The notes below the pieces were generated by a model, which searched no databases, had not been told where the DNA came from, and saw nothing but the letters and a program-made list of their open reading frames with translations. DNA of 64,000 nucleotides from Rhabdornis inornatus (Eukaryota > Chordata > Aves > Passeriformes > Rhabdornithidae): positions 310,001 to 374,000 of the forward strand of contig VWZS01007662.1 of assembly GCA_013397075.1 (NCBI GenBank), in the 5' to 3' direction. This document shows positions 21,050 through 33,113 of this stretch, piece by piece (the stretch's first letter is position 1; each line of letters begins with the position of its first letter). Made by a program: the position numbers and the translations under genes.

Positions 21050-24000
21050 GTTAGGTCCTGAAATCAGCTCAGTCGGAAAATGTGGCAAATCTAAATGAGA
21101 GCTTTTTTACTTTCCTTTTTTTTTTTTCCACAAAGAAAATAAAATTCTACGGATGGTTGTCATAATGGTTTGGGTTGGAAGGGGCCTTAAAGACCATCCA
21201 CTTCCACCCCCTGCCATGGATAGGGACACCTTCCACTATCCCAGGCTGCTTCAAGCCCCATCCAACCTGGCCTTGGACACTTCCAGGGAAGGGGCAGTCA
21301 AAGCTTCTCTGGGCCACCTTTGCCAGGGCCTCACCACCCTCACAATAAGAATTTTCTTCCTAAATCTGCTCTAGCCCTTCCCTCTGTCAGCAGAGTAAAG
21401 AAAAACAGTCACTTTATATACCAAGAAAATTAACATGGAATTTCTTATGCTTTGACAGATTTAGGTTTAATTATTAGTCAGCACATCAGTAATGCCAAGA
21501 GCTGGAGTACAGAGGTGACCAGGAGTGCTTCTGTGCACCAGAAAAGGGGAGAGGGAGAATATGGGTTAGGGAACAAGCCTATTTGAGAAGGAGGGAGGGG
21601 GAAACCAAGGGTTTGGAGAACATTTTCTGAAAAAGCAGAGGAAAGCCAGAGCCTCAGAAAGGAGAGAGGAGAAGGGGACTCAGCAGTGCCGTGTCAAATT
21701 TGTGACTGTGCCATGAATTGCCAGAACACCTTCAACACACATGGCTGCTCCATCTCTTCATTTACACCACTACAAAATGTCCAAAATAAAATTAATAAGC
21801 AGTCAGGAAGGCAAACCACACTTTCCTTGTAGAAAGCCTAGCCAAAGAAAAGTGGTGAGCAAGGACCAGCCCTTTGTCTGTGAAGTTATTTCAGGACCTC
21901 AGGTGGGAGGTTTGAGAACTGTAATCCCACAGCCCAAGAGAATTAACCAGAGCACAGATTTGACTGAGCTAAATTTCTCAGAGCAGGGGCACATCCAGGC
22001 TGGCATATCTTAAGTGACTGAAAACAACCCCCCTGTGAAATCCACAAATTCCCTGCCCTAATTTTTGTGGACTTTCTCATGAGAGAATGAGATTAAAATG
22101 GACCAAAGCATTTTTGTCTTCAAAGGTAAAATGCCTAGCATGGATGTATAACATTTCATCTCCAGAACTGGCTTCTTTTAAACATTTTAAGATTCTTAAA
22201 CCAGAAATTACAGCTAATTCAGTGCAGTGTGCTTGCACACTCATAGTTTTTCTTGAAATTACAAATGCTTTCATTAAATATGAAGATGTATCAAGTGTGA
22301 AATTGAATTAATCAATTTTAATAATAAATTCCATTTATCTCAGTTAAAACTTGATCTGTGGAAACATAATAGGCAATACCTTCCCTTCCCTCCCCCCATT
22401 TTTCCGTTGCTGTTTTGTAGTCAATTAGAGGCCTTAATGTAACATAGTTCTTGCAACACAGCAAGAAAAAGTCCATGCATTGAAATCCACATAATCTTTA
22501 ATCCTTCTGACTTGTTCAGATATTTTTGATTTATCTGAAAATTGAACAGAAATGGTGTGCAGTACATCCTGACATGTCTAGATATCTGTAAACAGGATTT
22601 CCTCAGCAAACTACTCCTGCCTTCAACCAGAAATTGCATCTTCTGCTGACATCATACAGGAAAGAGAAGAGCAGGAAGGGCCACATGGATTTGTTTGTGC
22701 TAATTTTTTACTTAGGAAGTGCAAGGCTACAGGGAAAATGGGAAAATTCTGAGACACCATATCACACGGTAAATCCAAATGACACAACTGACCCCAGGTC
22801 AAAAAGTTGTTCAAAGAGGAGTTCATTTTTTCAGTCCTCAAGACCACCATTCTGAAATTTTGGTGTGCCAGACACAGATGGGCATCTGAAGTGTTTCTGT
22901 GTCATGGTTAAGGGGCATTTTGAAATACAGATGATGTATTGCTGCAGGTGAGGAATGTTGTCATGAGCCGAGGTTCTATCTTCACCCTCTAATTCATTTA
23001 TTTAATTTCACCCCTGTTCCCAAAAGCCAAGTTCTGCTTTGTCACTGAAAGACTGCACAGGGATATAGCAGCCATCCTTCTTCCCTGCTCCATGCATCCT
23101 GGTAGAACTAACTGAAGTTCATCTCTGGATTCCTCATGGGCAAGGAAGGAGCAAAGAATTAACAGCCCTGGCCAATAAATCTGTCAGGATGGATAATGGA
23201 AAACCATAACACTGCCTCACTCCCACCAGTATGAATGGAAGATCTTCATATCACAAATCACTACACAACCCAGTCCTGCATTTTTGGGAACTGGTCAGCA
23301 GAGCACTCAGCCATTAAAAGCACATCCTCTTGAGCAGACCTGGCAATGTGGGTCCAGCACTGCCTGAGATTCAGGTGTTACATCTTCAGAGCCCTGCCTC
23401 TGGCTTCTGCAGCACATCTGCTCCCTGCAACGTACCAGGGCTCTCACAGCTCCTCTGTGACCCAGCTGGTGCCCAAGGAATCAAGGGCTGATGCAGATCT
23501 CTGTATCTGTAGTAGATCCTTTCCTGTTTCACCCACATAATTAAAGCAGAGTGGTTTGGAGCCTCCTCATCAATATCTGATCAATATCCACATCAAATAG
23601 ATAAATCAGCCTTTCAGATGCTATAACAGGAAATCTGAGGTCAAATTAGGGGACAGGCAGCTACTACTAAAACATGCTAATGCTACTTAGTTACAGCATA
23701 CCTTTTTACCAAACTTCAGGCATTAAAATTAGTGCAATTTAATGAGCACTCTATTCTCCTGGTAATTTCAGTGAATGATCTGCTCTTCAGCAAAAAGTTT
23801 TACTAAAAAACTTCAGCTTTTACCAGATAAAGGAAGACATTCATCGGGTGAACAGGAACACTTCGAACTCCCTTATTGGCTAGGATTGAACTCTGTTGAT
23901 GAAAGCAAAGCCTATTTTGTCCCCATCTGCAATCATGTTTCAGAAGTCGGACTGTAGTTTGTACTTAACCCATGAATCCTGCCCCTAATGTTTTGCGAGG

Positions 24001-24061
24001 AACAGTAATGAAGAAAAACTGCTGTGTAGACTGTATTCATTACACATTTCATTTTAACTAG
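21050..24061 (+). other. VWDE intron (3.0 kb) with one CR1
   Basis: Contains an antisense CR1 fragment at about 21160-21385. The rest is anonymous AT-rich intron with a pyrimidine tract near 22380-22400. Confidence 0.75.
21160..21385 (-). repeat. CR1 LINE fragment (3' end), antisense
   Basis: One of the best-preserved CR1 pieces here. It has 'TGGTTTGGGTTGGAAGGG', 'CTTAAAGACCATCCACTTCC', 'CCATGGATAGGGACACCTTC' and 'CATCCAACCTGGCCTTGGAC', all in the reverse orientation of the element. It lies 0.1 kb downstream of an exon. Confidence 0.93.
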
Positions 24062-24135
24062 GTCACAGTTCGAGACCTCCCAACAGGGAACTGCTACTCG
24101 TTCACCGATCCACACATTATCACATTTGATGGATG
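24062..24135 (+). CDS. VWDE: VWDE exon: start of VWD domain
   Basis: Residues 302-325 plus two bases of 326. The acceptor AG is at 24060-24061 and the donor GTGAGT at 24136 (phase 2). It reads VTVRDLPTGNCYSFTDPHI and then ITFDGW, the last codon being split. C-x-S-F-x-D-P-H-I-x-T-F-D-G is the classic opening of a von Willebrand factor type D domain (Cys312, Asp317, His319). This motif, followed by the next two exons, is the strongest single piece of evidence for the gene's identity. Confidence 0.95.
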
Positions 24136-24464
24136 GTGAGTATTTTACTTTGAAATAATTTGGCTCAATTACTGCAGTTATCAGTTTCTGGATGTGGCAT
24201 GCATTTGGGTTTACATTAGAATATCAAAAAAAGCCCTGAACAAGTTTGCTTACAATGAGGAATATATTTGTTCAACAGCACATGTGGTTTTCTTCCAGCC
24301 ATGTACTCCTTTTGACAAAAGGACTGGAAATGGATTAATCTTTGAGAAGCAATGGGTTTGAGTCTGAATAATTTTTACAAGACAAAGGTCAGGCTCCAAG
24401 ATGTTCTTCAACTAGAACCATCACTGGCTTTGAGAGGGTGTCTACACCATGTCTCATTGTGTTA

Positions 24465-24503
24465 GTGACACCCCGGTGTCACCCAAGTGACACATTATGT
24501 CAC
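24465..24503. repeat. Two adjacent GTGACA/TGTCAC inverted repeats
   Basis: GTGACACC-CC-GGTGTCAC (24465-24482) is followed four bases later by GTGACA-CATTA-TGTCAC (24487-24503). Four copies of the TGACA/TGTCA half-site occur in 39 bp. TGACA is the core recognised by MEIS/TGIF-type TALE homeodomain proteins, so a binding cluster is possible, but a chance or transposon-derived palindrome is equally possible. Confidence 0.55.
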
Positions 24504-27500
24504 CAGAGCAGCACAGCACAAGGGGCAGCCTGGTCCTTCCCACGAGTTTAGCAACATCTGGTGCAGAGTCCTCATCAAAAGGATGCTCTTGATTTCTTCT
24601 ACTTGCAGAGCTGGTTTATGTCCAGCTGGAGCTGACAATCATAAACACAACCAAAAAAAACCCCATAAAGACAGCTCTAATGTCTCAGATAAAGTCCAGA
24701 AATTATAAATGTCAAATATTGGGAGAAAAATGCAAAAATAAAGTTGTGCATCCTCCTGTAGTGTCCAAATATCCTTCTGCATTACCCAGCAATAAGCTGC
24801 TTAAAGACTTACTGAGCCAAAGTGGTTCTTTTGTGTTTGACAGCTTGAACTGTACAGAACTTTTTCATATTTAACTCCCCTAATCACCCATGAATCTATT
24901 TATCCCAGCTAACTGGCATTACTGAAAGTTTTCAAAATTTGCACCTGGCACATTTGATCCAGTGTTGCAACTATTTCAGATGACATTCCAAATTTGTCAT
25001 TCTGTTAACCTCCCAATGGCACCAACAATGACTTTGGGTGCACAGCATCCACAAGGACTTGGCAGGTGTGAATTTCTGCTATCCTGATATCTCAATTTCA
25101 GTCCAGCATGCTCTGGAGGTGGCATCTGAAATCATGTCAAAGCTGGAGAAATCTGTTGATGAAATGTGAGTAAGGAAGGCAGGGACTCCATTAAAGGTTA
25201 CACATCTGCTTCTAACAAAGATTTCACGTAAATTGGGCAGTCTGAGGTAGCAGATTAGCTCTGCTTCTCCGTGGTTTCCCAGTCTCACTTCTGCTTTGCT
25301 AACAGCATTTAAATGTGGTCAGGAACTGGTTTTACAAAAGTTTGGGGGCTTTTCTTGATTTGGAAGCTTCATTAGAGCTGCAAGAGGTTCAAAGATATTC
25401 CCATGCCTCATGCAGGTGCAATTATTTAAACTCTTACATGTTAAACTAGATCAGAGTAAAATTTCAAACCTCTCTATACATTTATATTCTAAAATACTCC
25501 CTTTTGATTTAGGGTTGGGAACAGACAGTGTTCTGTCAGATTGCTGTGTTTAGGGAGTTATAAATAGCTGAAAAGTACCTCTTGGAATGGGGACACTCTT
25601 CCAGTCAAGTGGCATATTTTTACATTGTTTCCATGGGAAAAAAAAAAGGTCTAAAACCAAATAAAGCAATTTCATTTGAATAACTCATTTTTTAATCCTA
25701 CTGTTGATAGCACATGGGAATTCTTCTAAGCAATTTATGTTCTGTTTTGGCACAGGGAGTTTGGAAAAGCCCATTCTTCTGTGTCATCCTGCCTCAGAGT
25801 CATATGGACTTGAAAGAGGAAAAGGCCAGGATCAGCTTGGCCCCTCAAAAACTGCACGTTTTTCTTTATGGACAGACATTCATTGCTGCTTTGTACAGTG
25901 CAGCTTTAAATGAGCCACGTTGATGGGGCTTCGTCCATCTCAATAACTAGGTTGTTTCCCTAAGATGTATCACTTCTTGATATTCAGCCAAGTTTCTTAC
26001 TCATCATTTCACAGTCCCATTACTCCTACTTATATTCCCATTTATTATTGTAAATAATTTCTTTTTCAATTATTATAATGGTTAGGCTAGCTTATTACAC
26101 ATCAGTTAAGCAACTCCTCTGACTGCCTATCCAAAAAAGTTGTCACCACGTTAGCAAATTATCTTAAAGCTCCATATTTAATGAATGAGGAATGCAATTC
26201 CTGCTTCTGTCCTGATACAAAACTATAATCTGAAGGCAAAGGCTGACACAGAGGTCTGGAAGTGAAGCATTCCCCTTTTTTCATGGAAGGGACCGTGGTG
26301 GGAAAATGTGTTTGAAATGAGAATCTTTTTGTGGTTTCAAAATTTAAACTAAAATCATTAAACATTTAAAATTTAACTTCAATAGAAATAGCTATTTGAA
26401 TAAATTTAGAAAACTGAAAAATGGTATAAAAATCAAGACTAGAAGTGTTTTTCTTATTGGCAGTAAAATTTTCTTACTGAAACGGCCACTTCCAATGTAT
26501 TTTTTAACTTCTGTTGTGCTGTTTCCAAGGTTTTTAATCTGACATAGTGAGCTCACATTACATCTGAGGTGGTTAGCTATTCATTAGACAACTGAAATAC
26601 CCAACTCCCACTCCTTAATAACACTCCCCTTTGCTGTGCCTCCTGCTAATATATGTCTGTAGGAGTACTTATCTTGTAATCTTTTCATTCTTTTCACCAA
26701 AGGCAGTGACTGAAAATCAAAGAAGACTGTGTCATATTTTACAGCATAAGCACAATCAATTTGTGTATATTGGAGCGTAGATGTGGAATAATGTTAATTA
26801 TACCAGCTAAAATCCAGAGAGAGCACTTCCTTTTATAGCAAAGTACCTTCTAAATTAAACAAATGTGAAAGCCTGGTAAAGCAAAAGTATAGCCCTCATT
26901 ACTGGTTATGGCACATTATAAATATAAAAGCTTTTCATGCCATAAATCGCAGATTCTTAAATATGAAGCACTAGCTTAAAACTAAATATGCAGAAAATCT
27001 TTTTAGGGCAAAGTAAAAAGGGGAATATTTTTTGATTGGGGAACTATATACATCATTTATGTTATTTTGCATTTTATTTTACCAAAAAAAAAAAAGAAAA
27101 AAAAAGTTAAAAGAGTTTTCAGATTTCTCAAAAATTTACACTAATCCATATTATCCCATCAATATTATCACCAAGGAAATGGCACCATTTGCTGACTGTC
27201 TTTGCTGACTGTCTTTAATGACTTTCATCACTAGAACCCACAGCTAAGTCCTGGGCATGAGTAGCCCTGCCAGGTGCTGGGGGTTTGATAGTCTGCAGCA
27301 GTTTAGCTGTCCCCAGGCATCCAGTGCCTGCTGAATATAACCCAACATCTGCTCTGAGAACGTGATAGGATGAGCACTCTGAAAGCAGAGAACGTCCTTC
27401 AGCATCACCCAGCTCTTCACAGGGTCAAGCCTACCATGAAATAGCTCCTAGTAGCAAGGAAAGAAGGAATCCCGAGGGTCATGTCAAAAAATCAAATCAT

Positions 27501-28494
27501 TTGGTGGCAAAGCTGAGTTGGAAAATCTTCAGGAATTACCACAAAAAACACTGAATTTATACAAAGATGAAGTGCAGCTTGGTGAAGAGGAAGTGCAGGG
27601 TGTGAGTAAATTGAACACTGCTAGGTACTAGTTGTTTACATATGTCTATACTCCCTTTTGTCCCTCCCTTATGATTTACCAAGAGAAATTATTCCTAAAG
27701 AAGCTCACTGCCATAACAAGCACTCAGGAGTGTTTCATAATTATTGGATAAAGAACATAACCCAAGCCATTACTTTGTGCTGGGACAAGAGCTTGCTTCC
27801 CCCCTTGGAAAACAATCTGAGCACAGAGAGAGGAGGGAGGGAACCCCTTTTCACCCAGTGTGTGTCCATTTCTGCAGACTCTCAGGGAAGCAGGATGGGG
27901 AAGTGCACTGTGGAGGGAGATTTAGACACAAACAGTGGTGCCTGGTCCACAAGGAATATGCAGAACTCCTTCATGCAAGAGCTGCTTTAAGTCTACTTCA
28001 GGCGTTTAGTACTACAGGCAACTTCTCCAACGTTGTCCAAAGAATCATTATCACAATTACTGTTGTATAAATACCACAAAAGTTTACCTGACTACATCCA
28101 ATTATCCATTAAACTGACTCAGAGGTGCCTGAAAGCTCTAATTTAGGCACAGTGCAGGTTCATTATGTGCTATGCAATCTATGCCATGACTTGATTGAAG
28201 GACTTGGAGTGACTTCCAGGAGGGTTGGATTGGGTCCACTGTCACTGATTATTAAGCAATACATAGCTTCCCTGACTACAGTGGCATTTATATGCATATG
28301 CAAAAACAGCCTTCTTTACCAGACAGAGATGATTAGTCTCTGGTACAGCCAGTCCTTATTTCCCTTATTTCCCATCAGCCTCCTTAAACTTCTCTCCTTC
28401 TAAGCTGATCCTGTAGAAGGAAACTGCAGAAGGTGCTGTCATAAAATATCCTCTCTCCTCTTTCTCTCCCACAAAGATCTCCAAATGGAGTGAG

Positions 28495-28515
28495 TTTAAA
28501 GATATAATCTTTAAA
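28495..28515. repeat. Short hairpin, 9-bp stem
   Basis: TTTAAAGAT-ATA-ATCTTTAAA is a perfect inverted repeat. A partial direct repeat (TTTAAAGATATTATC) follows at about 28530. Confidence 0.6.
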
Positions 28516-28590
28516 TATATAAACTTGATGTTTAAAGATATTATCTATATTTTTTATGTTGTCCTTAATTCCGATCAATCTTAGCAGCAG

Positions 28591-28619
28591 CATCTATGAG
28601 TGTGCTACACTCATAGATG
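28591..28619. repeat. Perfect hairpin, 13-bp stem with 3-nt loop
   Basis: CATCTATGAGTGT, loop GCT, ACACTCATAGATG. Thirteen uninterrupted pairs around a three-base loop is unusual for random intronic DNA. No known element recognised. Confidence 0.75.
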
Positions 28620-29850
28620 ATTTATGCATCTGATTAGAAAATAGGATGAGACAGAACCATTCAAAATCTTATCACTTTATGGCCAACCTGACTAAGTTTT
28701 TCAAGATGAAAGATAAAGTCTGTTGTGTTTTGTTTCAGAGAGAAGGAGCTGGAGTTTAAATTTTTTACTGTGTTTTAAGCTACAAAGTTATCTGTAGCTT
28801 TTATTCTGAAGAGGAACAAAACAGAAATATACATGTGAGAAAGTCACAGTTCACAAGCCATTCGTTCCTCTGCATAAGAAACATTAATGGCCTGAAAAAA
28901 TGTGGATGTTTGCATGGCACTACTCAAAAAATAATCCTGTAATTTAGCAGAAGCATTTTATACATTCCTTTTTATGTTTTCTTTATTGTAGAAAAGAATA
29001 AAACTTATAATAACAAGCTTATCGTTTAGTTTCCATATTACCTAATTTCATAAAAATCATGTTTAAAACTAATCCCAATGTCTTAAAGCAGAATAATCCA
29101 TTGTTTTTAAAGATGGAAGCTGTTAGCTTATAGGGAGAAAACATCAACAACATATATTAAGTATATGGCTACTATTTCCTTTTATACAACATATTAGAAT
29201 AAAATAGAGTGAGAATGAGACAAGTTTATGGAGCGAGAGCACAAAGAACAAGCAGAAGAGGGTCCTCTCACAGCCTTCTGTTGTGGAAACCCCAGAGGTT
29301 CCAGATGGTTCAGGCAGAGGCCAAACACTTGCAAATTATTAAAATTATCCTGCTCTTGGCCTCACCCAGATGGAGCAGGGATGTTCCTTACAGAAAAGAA
29401 TGAAAGTCCTAAATTGTTCTCCACGCTGGCTTGTGCTGATTGCCAATCCATTGAGTGTGAAAGTTGTGCTTAGGAGAAGTCATGGAGGGGGAGGAACAAA
29501 TTTCATCTTAGCTGGCTTTCAGTAGAATCCCAGATTTTCACAAGGAAGTCTTTACCTAGCCACAGCCAGACATGTAAAATTGGTGATTAGTCACAGAAGA
29601 GGTTCTTTGAGCACTGATTTCCCTTTGAAGAACATTATAATCTAAGAGCATCCCATAAGAACCAAAATATATTTATTAAGACTCGGAGGCCGGAAACTTC
29701 TTCCCATTTGCTTTATATCAAATATTTATCCTTTTTATTCATGCCCATTGCTATGGCAGCAGCTGAGACACAACTCCTGGCTTTTCACAGGAATTCTTAG
29801 GCATTTCCAGATAACAACTGCTACAGCGTTCCCTTGGATACAGAGCTGGA

Positions 29851-30045
29851 GAAACTCTTCCCCATGTGTGGATGGTTCCCTCCTCCAAGGCCAGCCACAG
29901 AAACTCTTCCCCATGTGTGGATGGTTCCCTCTCCAAGGCCAGCCACAGAAACTCTTCCCCATGTGTGGATGGTTCCCTCTCCAAGGCCAGCCACAGAAAC
30001 TCTTCCCCATGTGTGGATGGTTCCCTCTCCAAGGCCAGCCAGCAC
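29851..30045. repeat. 48-bp minisatellite, four copies
   Basis: Units start at 29851, 29900, 29948 and 29996. The first is 49 bp (one extra base in its CCTCCTCC segment), the next two are 48 bp and essentially identical, and the fourth runs about 45 bp before diverging. Each unit contains 'CTTCCCCATGTGTGGATGG' and 'CCAAGGCCAGCCACAG'. Because 48 is divisible by three and the unit lacks stops, frames stay open on both strands through the array, which creates repetitive spurious ORFs. Confidence 0.95.
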
Positions 30046-30146
30046 GCTGCTCTAATTATGGAGTGCTGCTGTACCAAAAAACATCCGACAGACACATTCT
30101 GGGGGTCTCTAACCTGCTGTGGTTGTGTTCCTTTGTGGCTCTTTAG

Positions 30147-30417
30147 GCGCTATGACAGCCATAAAATCGGGACGTTCCTGCTGTGCCGCAGCGAGTCGCG
30201 GGCATTCCAGGTGCACATCCGCCAGTGGGATTGTGGCGGCCACCGCTCTGCCACCGCCTGCAATTGTGGTGTAGCTGCACAAGAAGGGGGTGACACTGTG
30301 GTGCTGGACACCTGCAATGGCCACGTGCAGGGCAGCAGGCCCCAGCTGACCGTCAAAAGCACCGAGGCATCACCACAAGTCAAAATCCTGAGGTCTTACG
30401 GAGGCAGGAAAATCACG
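30147..30417 (+). CDS. VWDE: VWDE exon: middle of VWD domain
   Basis: Residues 326-416. One base completes Trp326, and the exon ends in phase 0 at the donor GTACGT (30418). It reads RYDSHKIGTFLLCRS, QVHIRQWDCGG, ACNCGVA, LDTCNG, and ends ILRSYGGRKIT. Five cysteines and the alternating strands match the centre of a VWD domain (F-x-L, V-H-I-R-x-x-x-C, A-C-x-C-G-V-A). It is GC- and CpG-rich. The frame is open upstream without a stop to about 29815, through the minisatellite, but the acceptor at 30145-30146 and the family alignment set the boundary here. Confidence 0.94.
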
Positions 30418-32934
30418 GTACGTGTGTGGATGGTTGAGTGCCCTTGTGGTGGTTTGCTTTGAAAACACATGTTTGGTATTTCTGAATTATCAATGAAGCT
30501 GCTACAAAAATATCTGAAGCCATCAGAGCGCCTGCAGCCAAATGTACCGCAAAACAAGAGGCAGGGAAGTAGCTGGTTAAAGTGTCGGTTTAACAAACTA
30601 AAACAAAACAAAACAAATACCTCTGCAAATTTCTTGGTGATACAGCAGAGCTCTGATAGCACTACTTACTCTCTGCAGCATGGCAGCCCACTCCCTGTTT
30701 GCTTATGCCAGGCACTACCCAACCACATCACATAAAGCAAATTTCTTTGCAGAGCTCAAGGTATAAATATTCAAGGGAAGATCGCAGGTAGCAGAATAAT
30801 GGAGCTTTTGAGTGGAGCAGTAAGACACTATTAGTCATATCCAGAGAGCCCCCAAAAGCTATGAAAATGGGCTGTAAATGTGCAACATTTGCTGTAACAT
30901 AAAGCATTTGCCTAAACAAATATATGGCCACAACTTAGTTTGCATAAGTATTGCTTATCCACACTAATCCACTGAAATCACTGAAAAATAAGAGCAGGCT
31001 ACACCAGGGGTTTTGGTAAAGAAAAGAGCCGCATATTATGGCCAGGAAGATAATTTTATCCTAGAGTTGTATCATCAAGATTTATTGCCATGAAATGTTT
31101 TGGATGAAGATTGGCCCACAGCAGAGCCAGAATGATGCAGGAAGTGCCTGTGCTTGGCTCTCCTTGTGATCTCGCTTGGAACAGACCTCAGGAAGGTAGT
31201 AATTGAAAGTCTGTTAATTATAGAATAGAGAAAAAGCAGGAATCAAGCTGTCATTTCATTTTGCAACTGAATGCAACATAATTACTGTTTTATTACTAGG
31301 ATAATCTTAGCAAGGAATCCCTCTTCTCATTTACACCTGGGGTAAGACTCGGGGAAACAATTCAGGGCAGACTGGGGACACAATATGAATCCTGCTGTGA
31401 TGTGAGTGGTAATCTATAGGAGCTGTGCAGCAGTGAACAAGATCCATGAGCACACCACCGAGTAGGGTGCATCCCAATTCTCCCAGCACCTGTCCATCAT
31501 TATCCTCATGCAGCTCAGGAACTGGCTCCCACTGGCTGCCACAACGTTCAAGAAGGCTTGGAATGGGGTTAGGTCATGCAAAGTGGCAGCTTCCAGCAGC
31601 CAGTCACTAAATAACTCTGCAAACTGTGGTCTCAAAAAACCTTCTTTGAAGCCTCAATTAGCAGCATTAAATCCAGGTGGGATGTGGTGTCCAGGGCAGC
31701 AGGAAAGGAAAGAGTTAGAGTCCTCCAAATTCCCGAAATAAATCCACAGCTGGAAATATTAATCTGGACAATGCAGAAGACTGAACAGCTCATGCAGGTC
31801 TGACTGCAAGGGTTTTACACGCAGCCCTCTAGAAAAAGCCTGAAGTAATGGGGAACTAAAATGGGCAGAATTATAATTTACTGAAGCCAAACTCTGAGTA
31901 AACTCTGGATTCAAGCACAAGAATAAAAATATGAGCTTGCTACTCCTTCACAGATATGAGTAGATTTGATGGGGAGGAACATCAAAGGGACCAGAAAATC
32001 CTTGCCCAAAATAAAGGAAAACAAAGGACATTATTTGGATGAATAAATGATATTTAGGCAGCAGCCACTTAAAAAAGGAAAATAATTATTTTGAAATTAT
32101 TATAATGAGATGTTTACAACTCTAATATATTTTTCAAGATTAACTGAAAATGTTTAATTTTGGGTAAAAAGAAAGTATTTAGTCTACTTATCAGGATAGT
32201 ATGTTCCTGCTCCCTTTCTAGGCCCAGATAATTTTCAAATAATTTTCTTTTTACCTGTAAAAATAAGGCAAATAAAAAAATGCATTTCAATTGAACAGAT
32301 ATTTTCTTTTTTTTTCTTTTTATTCTTTGGTTAGTAAACCAATCTGAAAAATCCATTATCCACACAGTTACTTCTTGTTTTGAACCCTGCCAGGTTTTTT
32401 TTTTCTTTTTAAAGGTCAGTGTAAGCCTACCACTAGTCCTTTAATGAGAAAATTGCTTTATCCACTTTAAAACACAATCATTTTCTGGATAATCCAGCCT
32501 TGGAAAATGAGATGATTGTTCAGAAGGAAGAAAGATATTTTTCAATCTTGGCAGTTTCTCTAAAAAAAGTTATTATTATAAAACTATTAATATAAAAGAC
32601 ACAAGGGTGGCCTTATTGTCATGGAAGTCACTTCAAAAATTAGCTGGTAACTTACCACCGGGAAAATTTCAATTGATGCAAATATTAATTTAAGAAGAAA
32701 GTACTCATGCAGTTATATATTTATGTAATGCTATCAGATATTAATGCCATGGAATCTGAAAGCAAGCTAAATAATAGCACAAATAAATATTTATAGTGTT
32801 TCTAAGTGATCTTAAATTACCTCCACCATCACTAACGTCCTGCTTTGATACTTTTGTTTATAGAAAGAGATGGTTTATTATTGCATAAAAAGCTTGGTAA
32901 GAGCTTCAATTCACTGTTTTTTCTGCCTCTCCAG
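30418..32934 (+). other. VWDE intron (2.5 kb)
   Basis: Contains a decayed antisense open frame at 31414-31760 (listed separately). The rest is AT-rich and anonymous, with poly-T/A tracts near 32300-32410. Confidence 0.7.
31414..31760 (-). pseudogene. Possible decayed retrocopy fragment, unidentified
   Basis: On the minus strand, 31635-31414 encodes 73 codons with protein-like composition (DWLLEAATLHDLTPFQAFL, CMRIMMDRCWENWDAP, WILFTAAQLL). Directly upstream, in another minus-strand frame, an open stretch reads SFPAALDTTSHLDLMLLIEA and then SKKVF, so the two would join by a frameshift near 31650. A frameshift next to protein-like sequence suggests a broken coding copy, either a processed gene or a transposon. 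I do not recognise the parent. Chance is possible. Confidence 0.3.
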
Positions 32935-33113
32935 ATGCTGTTCCCCTCGGGAGCGTTTGTTCGAGCGGACCTGAGCGAGTGGGGAATGGGTGTGACAGTG
33001 AGGACACCGGGCAGAGACTTCAACAGCACCCGGGGCTTGTGTGGCCTCTTTGATGGGATGGCTCACAACGACCTCAGCAACCTGCCCCAGGAAGATTTCA
33101 TAGAGCAGTGGAG
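32935..33113 (+). CDS. VWDE: VWDE exon: end of VWD domain
   Basis: Residues 417-475 plus two bases of 476. The acceptor AG is at 32933-32934 and the donor GTACAA at 33114 (phase 2). It reads [19 protein letters not shown], then [28 protein letters not shown] and [12 protein letters not shown]-x-x-DG-x-x-x-ND (Cys452) is the standard closing motif of VWD domains. The position that is Asn in the usual GLCGN is Leu, and the cysteine that would make the CGLC oxidoreductase-like motif is replaced by Arg. N446-S-T is a glycosylation sequon. The frame reads on to 33174 past the donor, which is intronic. Confidence 0.94.

Larger units (their letters stand above)
24136..30146 (+). other. VWDE intron (6.0 kb) with palindromes and a minisatellite
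   Basis: Intron splitting the VWD domain. It holds a pair of GTGACA/TGTCAC inverted repeats (24465-24503), a palindrome cluster (28495-28619), a poly-A-rich stretch near 27090, and a 48-bp tandem repeat (29851-30045) ending about 100 bp before the next exon. The two overlapping frames at 27658-28070 have no recognisable domain. Confidence 0.75.

Noticed and set aside
27658..28070. Two overlapping plus-strand frames of about 110 codons
   Set aside because: No domain or protein-like motif, mutually exclusive frames, no splice support.
29851..30045. CRISPR-like regular repeats
   Set aside because: Units are contiguous without unique spacers, in a vertebrate intron.
29735..30462. Several repetitive proteins on both strands
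   Set aside because: Products of the stop-free 48-bp minisatellite; only 30147-30417 is coding on family evidence.
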